Source: Actinomortierella ambigua
Taxonomy: Eukaryota > Mortierellomycota > Mortierellomycetes > Mortierellales > Mortierellaceae
Length of the DNA stretch: 57,135 bases
Assembly: GCA_016098155.1 (NCBI GenBank)
Contig: JAAAJB010000178.1
Location: 1-57,135, forward strand
Direction: 5' to 3'
Part shown: piece by piece, positions 31,927-43,316 of the stretch
Numbering within the stretch: position 1 is the stretch's first letter
Layout of the letters: every line of letters begins with the position of its first letter
The notes under the pieces: model-generated
What the model saw: only the letters and a program-made list of their open reading frames with translations
What the model was told of the DNA's origin: nothing
Databases searched by the model: none
Translations under genes and position numbers: made by a program

Positions 31927-34900
31927 TTACAGAAGTCTGTTCTCAAGGACACAAAGGACAAAAGGGGGGTGGGGAAGAGGACCGTTGTTTTTCCCTTTCT
32001 GCTCCAGCAGCCCTTGATTCTCTTCACCACAGAAGAAAGTTACTGCTTCCGAGTCCTTTCGTGAAATACCCATCCCAAAAAAAAAAAAAAAAAAAAAAAG
32101 CGCCACATGGCTCCCTTTTCCTCGCAGCCTTTTTTTTGACCTGTCCCCTCTCTTTGGTTGTTTTTTTTTTGTTGACGTTGTTGTTTTTTCCTCCTCCTCC
32201 TCCCCCTTCCTCCCCCCTTCTTCTTCTTCTTTCCTCCTCTCCCGCGCAATGACAAAGCAGTAAAAAGCAAGATAATAAAGATCACGAAAAATAAAAAAAC
32301 ATCCCACAGACAGATACACAAAGGAGGATTGCCTCGCATAGCCGCCTGGCAGAGATGAAAAACAACAATAACAATAAAAAACACACGCGCTTCTGCACGT
32401 GTGGAATGATGGTGTTGTTTGTATAAGAAGGAAAAGGAAATGGAAGAAAAATATAGGGGAGGGGGGGGGAACGAGAAAGAGCACGGAGTGGTTGTATATG
32501 GGGAGTAAAATAACCACAACATCTACAACACCGGCCAACAAAGGGGGTTTTTTGAAGGTTTGTGGGTATGTTGGTGGGATGGGTAGGGGACGAGAAGTAA
32601 AGCCATTACCTGGAATCTGACTCTTGTCCACTTCTCGGCTACCGTGCCGAGAATGGCTGGGTGTTGTTGTGGAGGAAGAAGAGGCCATTGAGACCTTGTC
32701 GATGATTGCCTCTGAAAGGGACTGTTGGCTTGACCGTTTGCGATGGCGGTTTGTCGAGTGGGGAGAATGATGGTGATGGTGGTGGTGGTGGTGGTGTTGG
32801 AGATGGTGGTAGCCAGTCTGAGAGGGATCCAGCTCCAAAAACGCGGTCGACTGTCGCTTCACAGCCTCGACATCCTCCAACAACGCCGAAGAGACTGCAA
32901 GTGGCATTCCAGACAAGGAGGGCAACCTGGCTCGCATGGGGCCAAAGACAGGTGTGCTAGTCGCCGTACCGCTGCCGCTGCCGCTGCCACCGCCACCGCC
33001 ACCGTTATTGGGAGTAGGAGGTGAAGAAGGTATCGGAGCTGCTGGTAAGAGCGTCGATGGTGGTGTTGGAAACTCGGGGATGAGACTGTCAATGCCACTG
33101 TCGGGCGATGGCGTCCGTCGACTGGCGACTCCATCCTGTTCTTCTGGACGTACTATTGCCTGGGCAGTCTGCGACGACGATAACGCCCCTTGTTCCTGCA
33201 CCTGCTCGTGACCTGACGCGTCGTCCATCTCCATCTCGGTCACAGCCTGCTCTTGCTGGATAACAGTGTGCTCAGGCTGCTGCTGCTGCTGTTGCGGTTG
33301 CTGTTGCTCCTGGAGGACCTCGTGTACTGCTGTCAAGACCGACTCTGATGGCTGCGATGAATCATGCACATCCTCATCCTCCATCACCTGCTCGGTCGTG
33401 TCATCAATGACCAAGACCTCTTCTTCCATGAACATCGAGGAGTGCACTGCAGTGGTAGATGTTGGCGGGATGGCGTTTCCAGTAGGCAGCATGAGAGCTT
33501 CGTCTCGAATGGACAGCAATGCCTTTGTCTCCTGCTGCTGCTGCTGCTGCTGTTGCTCCTCCTCCTTGTGCACGTTGCTCTCAAGCTCTTGTCCTGTAGG
33601 ACGGGCATTTTCCTGCAGCTGCATGGCTGGCTCCTCCTGCGTGGACAGCTCGCTTGCGATTGTCGTGGTGGTGGTGGTGGTGGTGGCGAACGACATCTTG
33701 AGTGCTTCTGTCGGTTGCTCCATGACTGGTAGTGGTGGTGCCTCTCCTTCGGACACTATAGCGGTAGCCTCGACACTGACAACCATAGTCGCGACAGAGT
33801 CCGATGCTGGCGTAGCCTCTGAAAGCAGCTCTTCAGTATCCTCCTCAGGGATGGTAGGACAGGCTTCCATCGTTGGTTCTGGTGCCTTTCCAAGAGAGTC
33901 GTCCACGTCCGACATTGGCTCGTCCAGGCCATCGGGTTGTTTAGCGAGCTCCTCGTTGTGGGACTCGTCAGAAGCAAGGTCCACCTGTTCGCCCTTGTTT
34001 GGTTCCGTGGAGCAAGGCGTCGCGTCGTGTTCTCCGGTCTCCATGACTAAGGAGGCCTCTTCCTTGCTGCTGCTGGAATCGGCGCTCTCAGGTAGCTGCT
34101 GTGTCGAGTCGTCGTCAGGATTGGAGCTGCTCACAGTGTAAATCTCTGTACCCTCGATCGACGTGGTGGGCTTAGCATCGAAAGCAATTGAGACCGTTGA
34201 TGTTGTGGCTGTTGTTGTCGCTGTAGTGGCATTAGTGGTGCGCAGGCTAGGACGGAGTTGGCTGGCCTCAGGTTCAAACATGGTCGCGCGGGACAGATAC
34301 GAAAACACGGAACCGCGTCTCTGTGGCATGGCGGTCCCAAAGGTGTTGTTTGCGCATCTATCTTTGGACGGGGCATTGGGAGCCGCACAGTCCGATAATG
34401 CGGAGCCTGCGCTCTCGGGGGTAACGTTCTTCTTTCCTTGCTCCCCTTCGGCATCCTCAGGCGCGGTAAGGGAGGTAAGAGCTTGTGTAGAGGTGGACGC
34501 TGATGTTGTTATTGCTGTGGTCGTTGTCGCTGTTGTTGTTGCTGTTGTTGCTGTTGTTGCTGCTGGTGTTGTTGTTGTCGATGATGTGGTTGTCTCTCCT
34601 GCTGCAGGAGGTACAGCAGCCGAAGATGGGAAGGATGAGGAAAATGAAGACGATGACAACAGTGATGATGACGACAAAGACGATGGCTTGCCAAGGGGCA
34701 TGGTTGCCACTTGGTCAAGCAAAGAGCTGCTACTGGCACGAGGACGACCAGCGGCCTTCATGAACGGGTTGTTAGCGAGGGCAGAGGATAAGGGTGCTGG
34801 AAGCGGAGGAGGGACAGTTGTGGTCGGCGAGGAGAGGGCCGAGGGCGATGCCGACATGCCCTTGCGGGGTGGGATCGTGAAGGAGCGTAGGGGGGCAGCC

Positions 34901-35606
34901 GTCGGCGATTCGTTGTTGTTGTTGAACTTGTTGATCAAGCTACTAATCCCCCCACCTTTGGTCCCTCCCGCACTGCCAGTTCGATTCGGCCGCACGCTGT
35001 TCATTTGCGGAGAACAAGTGCCGTCACTGCCGTTGCTAGGGCCACCGCCGCCTGTATTAGCAAAGAAGTTGGTACCACCACCAAGATTGAAGCCTGCTAA
35101 CGACGACGACGTGCTCGTCAAGCTGCTAATGGACGCGTTGCTCTCGCCCCGATGGCGCTTGTCAAACTGTGCCGTCCATAGTGGGTGCAGCCCCGGCGTC
35201 GTGTTGCCGCTTCGGATACTGGACATACTACCGCTTCGGCTGTGGGTTGGCGTTGCTTCCTGGTCACTTGAGGTTTCTGCGACGATGGAGGGTGTCGTGG
35301 AGGATTCGGGGTTCGGGGTCGTGGTTGACGGAGTCGGGGGAATGTTGGAAAGAGAAGAAGAGGAGGCCTCAGACGCGGAAGGCATGGTTAAAAACGACGA
35401 AGAGGGAGAGGTAGAAGGGAGCGAGGAAGATGTGGAAGAAGAAGGGAAGGAGGACGAGGGGCGAAGGGGGTGATCAGGCTCGTCGGTCGATTCTTGGGGA
35501 AAAGTAGGATGAGATGCATCAACACCTGTCGAGAGCAGGAATGAATGGGAAGCTGATGGAGCAGCTAGGATGGCATTCGACCGAGTCCTGCTGCTACCGC
35601 TGCCAC

Positions 35607-35649
<43 letters not shown>

Positions 35650-36502
35650 ATTTCCGCTGCTGCTTTTGTTGCTATCGCGTATGCTGTTGTTGTTGCTGCT
35701 GCTGCTACTGCTGCTGCTGGTGGAGGGAGTGGTGGTGGAAGGTGGAGACAGGGGAGAAGGAGGGGAGACAGGGAGAGAGGAAAGGAAGCAATCGGTGGTC
35801 GTCGAAGAGAGAGAAGAAGCAAAAGAAGAAGAAGATGAAGAAGAAGGATAAGAAGAAGAAGAACAAGAAGGAGGAGCAGCAGCGGCTAAAGAGACTGGTA
35901 AGGAAGGCAAGGACAATGTTGCTTGTAGTGTTGTCTCAGCAGGGCCTGGCAGCTGTGCCGAATCCTGTTTGTGCGTGGAGGTGGCGTTCGAGGGGTTGTT
36001 GTCGCCAGAAGGGTTGTTGTCGCCAGACGGGCATGCTACGCCTTGTGGCTGTCGCTGGTGTTGGTACGACGTGTGCAGCTCTGGCGCCGTTGGGGACAGC
36101 AAAGGCGAGGGCGACGACGATGACGACGGGTCAGGAGTCGCAGGGGAAGGGGAGGAAGAAGAGGAGGAGGAGGAGGAGGAGGCGGAGGAAGAGGAGATGG
36201 CAGCAGAGGAAGGAGAAGGGGCGGGAAGCAGTGAAGACTGAGGACGATGAGAGGTATCGTTGTCTATTTGGCGAAACCAGAAGCAAGAGAGAAAAGAATG
36301 GCAAGAGTGGGGGCCAGGAAGCAGGCTTGTTAGTGGCATGGATGCGCCCCGAGTTTCCCAATCGCCCATCACTACCAAGTGGTTGCTCACCACACATCCC
36401 TTTCCTAGCCATGTCCTGTGCTGTCCTGTCCCATCCCGACATCATGTCCTCGCCCCGAACCAGGGGAAGGGAGAGGCGAGGGGAAGGGCCAGGGACAGTG
36501 CG

Positions 36503-36533
<31 letters not shown>

Positions 36534-36983
36534 ATGCTGCTGTTTGCCTTTACTCCTCTCCTTTCTTTTTTGTGTTTTGGATTTTTTTTTCTTTCGGCAG
36601 GCAGAGGCAAGAGGCAACATACCCTTAGCCATTTTCTCCTGCATACGGTCGAGGGCTGTCGTCGAGAGGGACCTTGAGCGGGTCGAGGCAAGGGCAGACG
36701 AGGCAGGGATGCCAGCGGGATCTGCAGTGTGAATGAGGATGAGGTGAGGGAGAGGGGAGAGTGGGGTGCGTGGGGAATGATGGAGATGAGAGAGATGCAA
36801 AATGAGAGGTTTGGTGCAACGCGCAGGTTCCAGATCATCCATCAAATGAGTTTCCCTCCAGCTGGTCTGACCTCCTCACCGTTCTCCACATCCTGTGGGA
36901 CTCCGCCTAACAAAACGAAGGTGGGAGAATAATGTGCACCTCTGGCATTCACCGTCGCACGCCTGCTCTGAGCACTATTGTAT

Positions 36984-37022
<39 letters not shown>

Positions 37023-37259
37023 CTGCTACATGACATAGGCACACCTACCACTCTGAGCTACGACACTCGTCCTCGGCGCCACAACAAACGTCGTCACCTC
37101 GACAGGGATGGGGAATCCCAGTGCATCCAAGTGCCCCTCGCCACTGTCTTCAGCAGCAAAGGTACGTTGCAGACGAGGCACGCCCTCTGTCTGGCGTCGG
37201 CCTCGCCAGAATAGACCCTTATTCGTATTGGTTCCACTCTTCTTGCTCGGAGATGCCAT
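31927..37259 (-). CDS. Giant Ser/Thr/Gln-rich protein with micro-exon, 3' end uncertain
   Basis: Exons on the minus strand: 37259-37049, 36906-36880 (27 nt), 36721-36623, 36263-32610, and probably 32345-31927. All joins are phase 1 (AQSG|GVPQ, N|DPAG, K|DNDT). The N-terminus is ordered-looking and basic (MASPSKKSGTNTNKGLFWRGRRQ). The rest is disordered: long polyS runs, Thr/Ala blocks, an acidic middle (SDVDDSLGKAPEPTMEA), polyQ, and a run of ten histidines near the end. No domain is recognised; a scaffold or cell-wall or polarity role is speculation. The last intron (264 nt) carries no in-frame stop, so both spliced and unspliced reading reach the same stop at 31927. The terminal part contains runs such as seven Phe and looks like 3' UTR, so the true stop may lie elsewhere. 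With the last exon as drawn, the product is about 1469 residues. Confidence 0.65.
35607..35647. repeat. CTG trinucleotide tract (polySer in minus gene)
   Basis: About 13 consecutive GCT/CTG units. On the coding strand they read AGC and encode a serine run in the giant Ser-rich protein, not glutamine. Confidence 0.85.
36987..37020. repeat. CT microsatellite inside intron 1 of the giant gene
   Basis: Pure CT run of about 34 bp. It lies in the intron between the first exon and the 27-nt micro-exon, near the donor side; on the transcribed strand it is (AG)n. Confidence 0.9.
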
Positions 37260-38015
37260 CTTTGGTGTGTGGCCTCCCTCGTGTGAACCTGAATTTGGTA
37301 AAGACTGGGGGGTGGCACGAGAAGGGCGATGCCTCGAAACAGCAGCCGTGGGAATGGAAAGAAAGAGGTGAACTGCAGAACAGGGAAGACTGATGTTCGA
37401 CCCCTGGAATATGAATTAAATAATCAGTAAGCCATCTGTCAGGCACAAACGTTTGGCACGATTGTATTATGATGTGTCAGCCTAAACAGAAACGATTCTT
37501 TGGCGAACGATATCTTATGCGAGCGGCCGGCATCCCTAACAACCTTCACACCAACACAGTTCTATGTCAGCAGTTACTTCCTCCCTCCCTCCCTCCCTCC
37601 CTTCATCCCTCCGCTTGAGTCTTCTTTAACCCTTTGACTCCTCCTTCACCACACTGTCAAAAGGGCGTGAGGGACATCTTGGGTGACCCAAGATCACCAG
37701 AGCCACCAATACCAACATTTGACCACCTGAACACCTATTTTAAACCACTCGTCCAAAGAATGCTCATTTATTTCTCTGTTGCTCATTGGCTCCTCAAGGA
37801 TGAATTGGAAACACTGAAAGAAGTTTGTCCTCCCGCACGGAGGTTTGACAATGTACAGGCAGATTTCGAGAAATCAAAAATGAAATTGCGCGGCAAATTT
37901 TTGGGCCCTCCCCCTCCCATCTTGTTTGGAATGGTGGACAAGAAAGATAACCAATGCATGCAACAGCATCCTTATGCTGTCGATGAAACTCACCACCACC
38001 CACTGAAACTCCAGA
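37260..38015. other. Gap with CCTC repeat and a possible transposase remnant
   Basis: 756 bp between the start of the giant gene and the 3' end of the Rossmann-type gene. It holds a CCTC tetranucleotide run (37579-37602) and, just after it, a plus-strand open frame described separately. The left part should contain the promoter of the giant gene; no TATA box is clear. Confidence 0.5.
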
Positions 38016-38092
38016 CTAGAGGCTATCGCGACCAAACTCCTTGCCATGACGATCGAAAAACGTTTTGGGCTTTTGCCCCTTCTTGCCCGTGA
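37634..38092 (+). pseudogene. Open frame resembling a transposase fragment
   Basis: A 152-codon plus-strand frame whose first half reads like real protein (FDHLNTYFKPLVQRMLIYF, then LLKDELETLKEVCPPARRF). The first stretch loosely recalls the N-terminal PLV region of Tnp2-type (CACTA) transposases, from memory of the family pattern and without any search. The frame has no catalytic part and no promoter of its own, and it runs 77 nt into the end of the minus-strand Rossmann gene, so it is at most a remnant. It could equally be the chance complement of a 3' UTR. Confidence 0.22.
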
Positions 38093-39565
38093 TCTTCTCG
38101 ATATCCCCCGATATAAAGGTGGCACGACCCTCGCGAATGTAGTCGAGCAGCTCGAGGAGGGTGTTGATCTCAGTGTCATTGGGTGCGTCGAGCTCTGGCT
38201 CCTTTCCCTCGTCCACGTGACCATGGCCATCACCATCTGGGCAGGAAGAACAGTGGGAAGAGCCATCATCACTCTCACTGCCATCACTGCCATCGATGTT
38301 CCCGGTACGAATTGGCGTGACAGATACGGCTGAGCGACTGATAGGCCAGCGGGGCATGGTATGGTGCGGAGAATGCGAGTCACCCAAAAACATTCGATAG
38401 ATGCGGTGAACAATGTTGTCAATAGCACCTCGTCCCTCGTCGGCGGCTTTGGACGGGTTTGTCGCCAGGGGCTTTGGGGTGTCAAGCACGGTTCCAAGTG
38501 TATCTTCTGGACTTTTCGAAAGCGAACGGAGGTATTGATAGAGGACTTCTCGCTCAATGGTGGCAAACTCGATCTTGCTCTTTGAGAAAGAAACAGGCAA
38601 GGCGGTGGGTGCAGGCTGGTCAATGGCAGACGATCTGTCAAAGAAGGACTCTAGGCCAGAGTCCTCGTCGTCACTGGATGGCACCACAGAGATAGGGTTA
38701 TCAGAGTCCAGTGCGTCGGAGAGCTGCATCGCAAGGATCGGGCCAGTCACGACCATGGGTCCTGTCGCTGTGTAAATTTGATAATCGTGCGCGTCCACGT
38801 CGTCGTCGTCGTCGCGTTCATTGTCATCATCTATATGCTTACCGCGTCGAGGTAGGACAATGGTGTTGATCGCAAGGGCAATGTCGTGGATATCCACTGG
38901 GGCAAAGATGCTGTTCTCGTTGATAGACATGGCAATACGCCCTTGATCCTTAGCCATGGAGACCCAATACAACAAGCTCTGAAGGACAAAGTCCTGTCTA
39001 GCAAGTGGGCAGAGAAATTTCGCCGAATCAGCAAGACTGATAAAGTGGCCCTATTTTGTTCCCAGCACCCTACCGTATCTACAACGTACCTAATCACGGT
39101 CCAGTGCTGAATATGATGCTTGACCAGGTCTTCAACTTGCTTGTAGCGCTGGAGGTGCTCCTTCTCAGAGGCGTCGGTGCCGATGAAAGAAATGAGAGTG
39201 CAGCGAAGAACATTCTTGGCTACCATGGCGCTAATCAATATTTTTGCAAGCTCGACCTGGTTCTCCTCTGACTCGGGCACGAGCACGACAGTCGAGATAC
39301 CCTCGAGCGCTAGCTCGATGGTGCTGCGGTTGTCGTAGGCAATCGAAACGACACGGCAGCGAGGGTGCTCATCCAAGAGCGGGACGTGCTTCGGATCACG
39401 GACAAGACAAACCACTTGCTGCTTGACTGGGTCATCATCACCGGGAAAGAGCTCGGCCGCTTCGCCATCGTTCTTGTCGCGTTTGTGCAGCTCGTCGGCA
39501 AGCGAGAGAGCAAGGACCTGGCCTAGGAATGATTCGGCGTGTGAAACCGCCACAGTTGCTGCCAT
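38016..39565 (-). CDS. Rossmann-type NAD(P)-binding (NmrA-like) protein
   Basis: Two exons, 39565-39090 and 38997-38016, joined in phase 2 (AG|A, VIR|QDFVLQ), give 485 residues. The N-terminal half alternates strand and helix as in NmrA/atypical short-chain dehydrogenases: VAVSHAESFLGQVLALSLADEL, VVCLVRDPKHV, VVSIAYDN, STVVLVPESEEN, CTLISFIGTDA and WTVIR. A later FAPVDIHDIALAI matches the DVRDVA-type element of that family, and a TATGP element follows. The glycine-rich nucleotide loop is not canonical, so cofactor binding is uncertain and a sensor role is possible. The C-terminal half adds a long acidic, Ser-rich and helical extension (NTLLELLDYIREG) not seen in simple NmrA proteins. It shares a 396-bp divergent promoter with the CHMP7 gene. 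Confidence 0.75.
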
Positions 39566-39961
39566 GATGATGGAAAAAGTTGTGTGGGTGTGGGTGTGGA
39601 GAACGTTTGGAGTGTAAGGATCTGAGGAGTGCGATGACAGTCTAATAGGAGAAGAAAGTGCAGGGTCCACTGTGGTTGTGCAAGAAAAGAGGCAGCGCCA
39701 CAGTGACATGGTCGTGTGTTGCGCCAGAACGCTTCCCACGTGACAGTTTTTTTTCTTTTTTCCTTTTTTCTTTAAACCTTCACTCTCCCTCTATCCTGGC
39801 CCTCAGCTTTGCATCATACCCTCAGTCTTCAAGGTACTACAAGACTCATGGAGCCAACGGCATGATTCGTCCGCTACTCTACTGGAAATGCTTCATCCTC
39901 TGAAACACCCATGTTTGATTGTCCTCATCACAATAGTAGCCAGTGACACCCAATTCGCGTA
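39566..39961. promoter_or_regulatory. Divergent promoter, Rossmann protein / CHMP7
   Basis: 396 bp between opposing start codons. It contains a T-rich run (39749-39773) near the CHMP7 side. No TATA box is clear and there is no other gene. Confidence 0.45.
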
Positions 39962-42523
39962 ATGGAGCGCGAGCGACATCCTTCTCCTGTCATTCGTCAG
40001 CCACCCAGTGGCCCACCTCCTTCAACGACCACTACCAACCGCACCGGAGCCTTGGGTGCCTCACTATCAATGCCTGCAGGACAGCGCGAGAAACCTTTGA
40101 ACACCACTGGAGCTGACCCCTCCAACAATATAGGGTTACCCAGGACTAGCCGACGGCTGCCAATTCAAACATACTTGAATACCTTCCCGGAGTGGCACCG
40201 ACCAGAGCGTATTACCTCACTATACTCATCCTTGGAACGCTTCAAGCCTGGGACGGAGTACTCTGGAAACGAGTTTGCCTATAAGACTAATCTCCAGTGG
40301 TGGATTAAAGTCATCACAGGTTCGGCAAGGCGAGGGCTTCTTTCAAACTACCAACCAACAAAAGCAATACGCTTCTACACCAGTGAATATTCGCCCTCTA
40401 TTTCTTCGACATATGGCGTGGCGGACACGGAGCCGACTGGGTCGTCACTAGGTCTCCTAGAAGTGGACGAGGACATTCTTGTCGCTAGATTCACGAGAGG
40501 CGGGAGGCGGCCTGTGTGCATCAGTACCGTGCTTGAGGAGATGACGCAACAAGGCCTTGTCGTACCGCGGTCTGAATACCTGCCATGGGGTGGCGTAGGG
40601 ATGCCAACCAAGATGGTCCACATGTTTATCAAGGTTCCCATCTCATGGTCATTCCGCCGCCTCAACATTGGAGGCCTAGTCTCCTCGACCCCGAAAGCCT
40701 ATACCTACATTGGGCTTGCTTCCACTCGCTTCGACTCACGGAAGGATAGCACCCAGAATGGACGCAGCATTGGGCTAGGAATCGGCAGTTTATTTGGTGG
40801 CTCATCGGCTTCACGAGGACCGCTGCCGGACAAAGAGACCTATGTCCTTCTCGACACAGTCAAAGAGGCTGCAGAGAGGATCTTGCAGCTCCATGAGCAG
40901 TCATCGCAAACGTATTACAAGTCGGACAACTTGATGACATTTGCCGATTTTCGGGAGCTGTTTTCGAGGAGGGCCCTTGAGCCATTGGCCCTCAACGGCG
41001 ATGTGCCTCTGAGTGGCGCTAGCAGTATCGGTCAGGAGCTTATCCTGACGGACCGTGACTTGGAGATCGTGCTCCGTGCTCTCCAGTACGAATATCGCGC
41101 CCTCATCACGGGCCCATTAGACCCAAGTAAGCCGGCAACAGAGCTGTCTGACCGAGATTATGTAAGTGTTCTCACGCGCCAAATGACATGGTTAGCAAAT
41201 GCGAACTAAGTATGCAATGAACCCTAAACATTTCTCACCTATGACGCAACAATATAGATTATCAAATTTGTCGAGCCAGAGGACATAAAGGAGCTGGCTC
41301 CTGTTGACAGAGGCACCATAGAGCTGCGAGAGATGGGGCGCAAACTGCAAAGTCAGGTGCACGACCTGGAGCATCGTGTTCAAGAGTAAGAGACCGGACC
41401 CGATAGGGAAATATTGATAATTCGACGGTGTAAAGCAGAACTGAAGCCTAATACGTGTCTCTTTTCTCTCCCTGCCACTATCAGGCTTACTATTCGAGCG
41501 AAATCTTGTCTTGCACGACAGCAAAAGGCGCAGGCGATGACAACACTAAGGAGCAGGAAAATCTTGAAGAGTGTTCTTGAAAAGCGATGCAACTCTCTTG
41601 AGACGGTGAACGCCATTCTCTTCAGGATCCAAACCGCACAGTCAGATATGGAGATTTTGCAGACACTGGAGAAGGGATCACAAACGCTGAATGGCGTTCT
41701 TGCTCAGAAGAATGAAGCTGGAGTGCAGATCCTGAGCGTGGACAACATTGAGAACACCATGGATCAGCTGGCTGATATCTTGGCTGATCAGGAGGAAATC
41801 GACGAGGCTGTTCGGAATGCGAATGAGCAAGTGGCACCACAGGTCGATGATGCTGACCTCTTGGAGGAGCTGGATAAGCTTGCTCGGTCACCATCTGTCA
41901 AGGCGCCATCTGCCTTTGGGGATGCCGAGATGACTTCCGTGGATACTGCAGACGCTCCTCCCCAACCTGAAATGGCAGCTGGCTCATCCTATGGTGCCAT
42001 TGCGCGACCTCGCTCGACTTCCCCAGCTTCTACTTCGACGTCAACCAAGGAATCACTCTCAAACATTCAAGCTCAGAGTATGAAGACAAAGCGTGTGGCT
42101 GAATCGACCGACCAAACAGTGAAGCAACGAAAGTTGAGCCAAGAGAGCGTGGTCAATAAGCGCGAGACCGACAACCACCAGACTTCTGAAGAGGCATTGC
42201 TGAGTGACCAAGAAGACATCTCTACAGCCGAGTCCCCTCAGCTTGAGCACCCTGACCAACCCTCTGCCCATTCGCCAACACCTGTGACAGCTTTGACCAC
42301 AGACACCATCTCGTGGCCGCCAATACCCAGCAATCAGGAGCAGCAACAGCAGCCTTCTGTCCAACAACCACTCGGCGAGACTGTAGCATTCAGTGAACAA
42401 GATGAGGCTGAACTAGAGGCTCTCATGATGGAGTTGAACGAACTCCATACCCCTGACGCCGAGATTGCCGCGGCCTCTAAACCACGCAAACAGGAAGAGC
42501 GACAGGCAATGCTAGTTGAATAA
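39962..42523 (+). CDS. CHMP7: CHMP7-like ESCRT-III protein
   Basis: Exons 39962-41161, 41258-41385 and 41485-42523 give 788 residues; junctions fit (DY|IIKF, QE|LTIRA). The N-terminal half, with TYLNTFPEWHRPERITSLYSSLERF and later YLPWGGVGMPTKMVHMFIKVPISWSF, fits the winged-helix region of CHMP7. The third exon is the Snf7 core: basic helices (LTIRAKSCLARQQKAQAMTTLRSRKILKSVLEKR), then acidic helices with IENTMDQLADILADQEEIDEAV. CHMP7 recruits ESCRT-III to the nuclear envelope and works in endosomal sorting and nuclear pore surveillance. A C-terminal acidic helix (EAELEALMMELNELH) resembles a MIT-interacting motif that would bind Vps4. The protein is longer than human CHMP7 (453 residues) because of a Ser/Gln-rich insert before this motif. 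The next gene is convergent, 207 bp away. Confidence 0.9.
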
Positions 42524-42730
42524 TTCCCCACCCCCCTCCTCTCTCTTTTTGTTTCTCGATACTACAGCATTAATAGTGTTCTTAGACTCCCCCCTTCTTC
42601 GCCTTCCTTCTCCCTCTCCTTTGACCAATGTACAATATGTGTTTTAATTCTGTCCGCATGACTGTTCTTAGAGGGAGCTTTGCATGACGGCGGTGTTATG
42701 TTACAAGAATTCGATGTCTGTAGCCGGTGC

Positions 42731-43160
42731 TTATTTCTTCGTTGATGCTCGTCGCTGTGGTGCCACTTGACGTTCTGGGATTGGCTCTTCCGATGCTGCC
42801 AGTAATGTCGAGAGCTGGAACTGAAGGGTATATGCTTCCTGAAGAAGGTCGCCAAGTACCTAAACGCGACAGGGAAGAATAAGAAAAGCAGGAGGTAAGG
42901 CCTCTAGCCCGATCACTCACCCCCCCTCCCCCCACACACACACTCTCCATACATCAATGGAGACATTTCGACAGAGGGTGTACCTGCTTCTGAGCCTCGT
43001 TGGGTGGCTCGCTGGAGGGCTGCAAGGCACGAATTTGAGCAAGTCGCTTTTGGATCTGGCGCAACCGATATCGTAGGTCGTCGATTGTCTGGCAGGCAAC
43101 AGCGGCTCGTTCGAGAATGAGCCTGTTGTCTGGCACCTGGGCTGTGGCGGCGGACGACAT
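42731..43160 (-). CDS. Small helical protein, 101 residues, unrecognised
   Basis: Two exons, 43160-42984 and 42859-42731, joined in phase 0 (AQKQ|VLGDLL). The protein is almost wholly helical with heptad-like leucines: DNRLILERAAVACQTIDDLR, LRQIQKRLAQIRAL, then LLQEAYTLQFQLSTLLAAS and a basic tail. It could be a small coiled-coil subunit of a larger complex (Mediator- or tether-like by shape only), but I do not recognise a family. Both introns and exons are short and the signals are clean. It starts 156 bp from the divergent Aim41 gene and ends 207 bp from CHMP7. Confidence 0.75.
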
Positions 43161-43316
43161 GTCAGTAAACTGATGGAAGAAGCAATGCACAAAACCCTCT
43201 GATTGTCTGTCATCGCATGCTCTCGTTACAACCCACATGCCACAGTCACAAAAGTAACGAAAAGTGATAATATCCCGGCGAAACCTGATCACTTTCAGCT
43301 ACATTCCTCATTCACC
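43161..43316. promoter_or_regulatory. Shared promoter, 101-residue protein / Aim41
   Basis: Only 156 bp separate two start codons that face away from each other, the shortest such interval in the window. Both leaders and the core promoter must fit here. Confidence 0.5.

Noticed and set aside
34163..35473. 436-codon plus-strand open frame
   Set aside because: Shadow of the polySer/Thr coding strand of the giant minus gene. It is valine-rich with no motif and no splice support.
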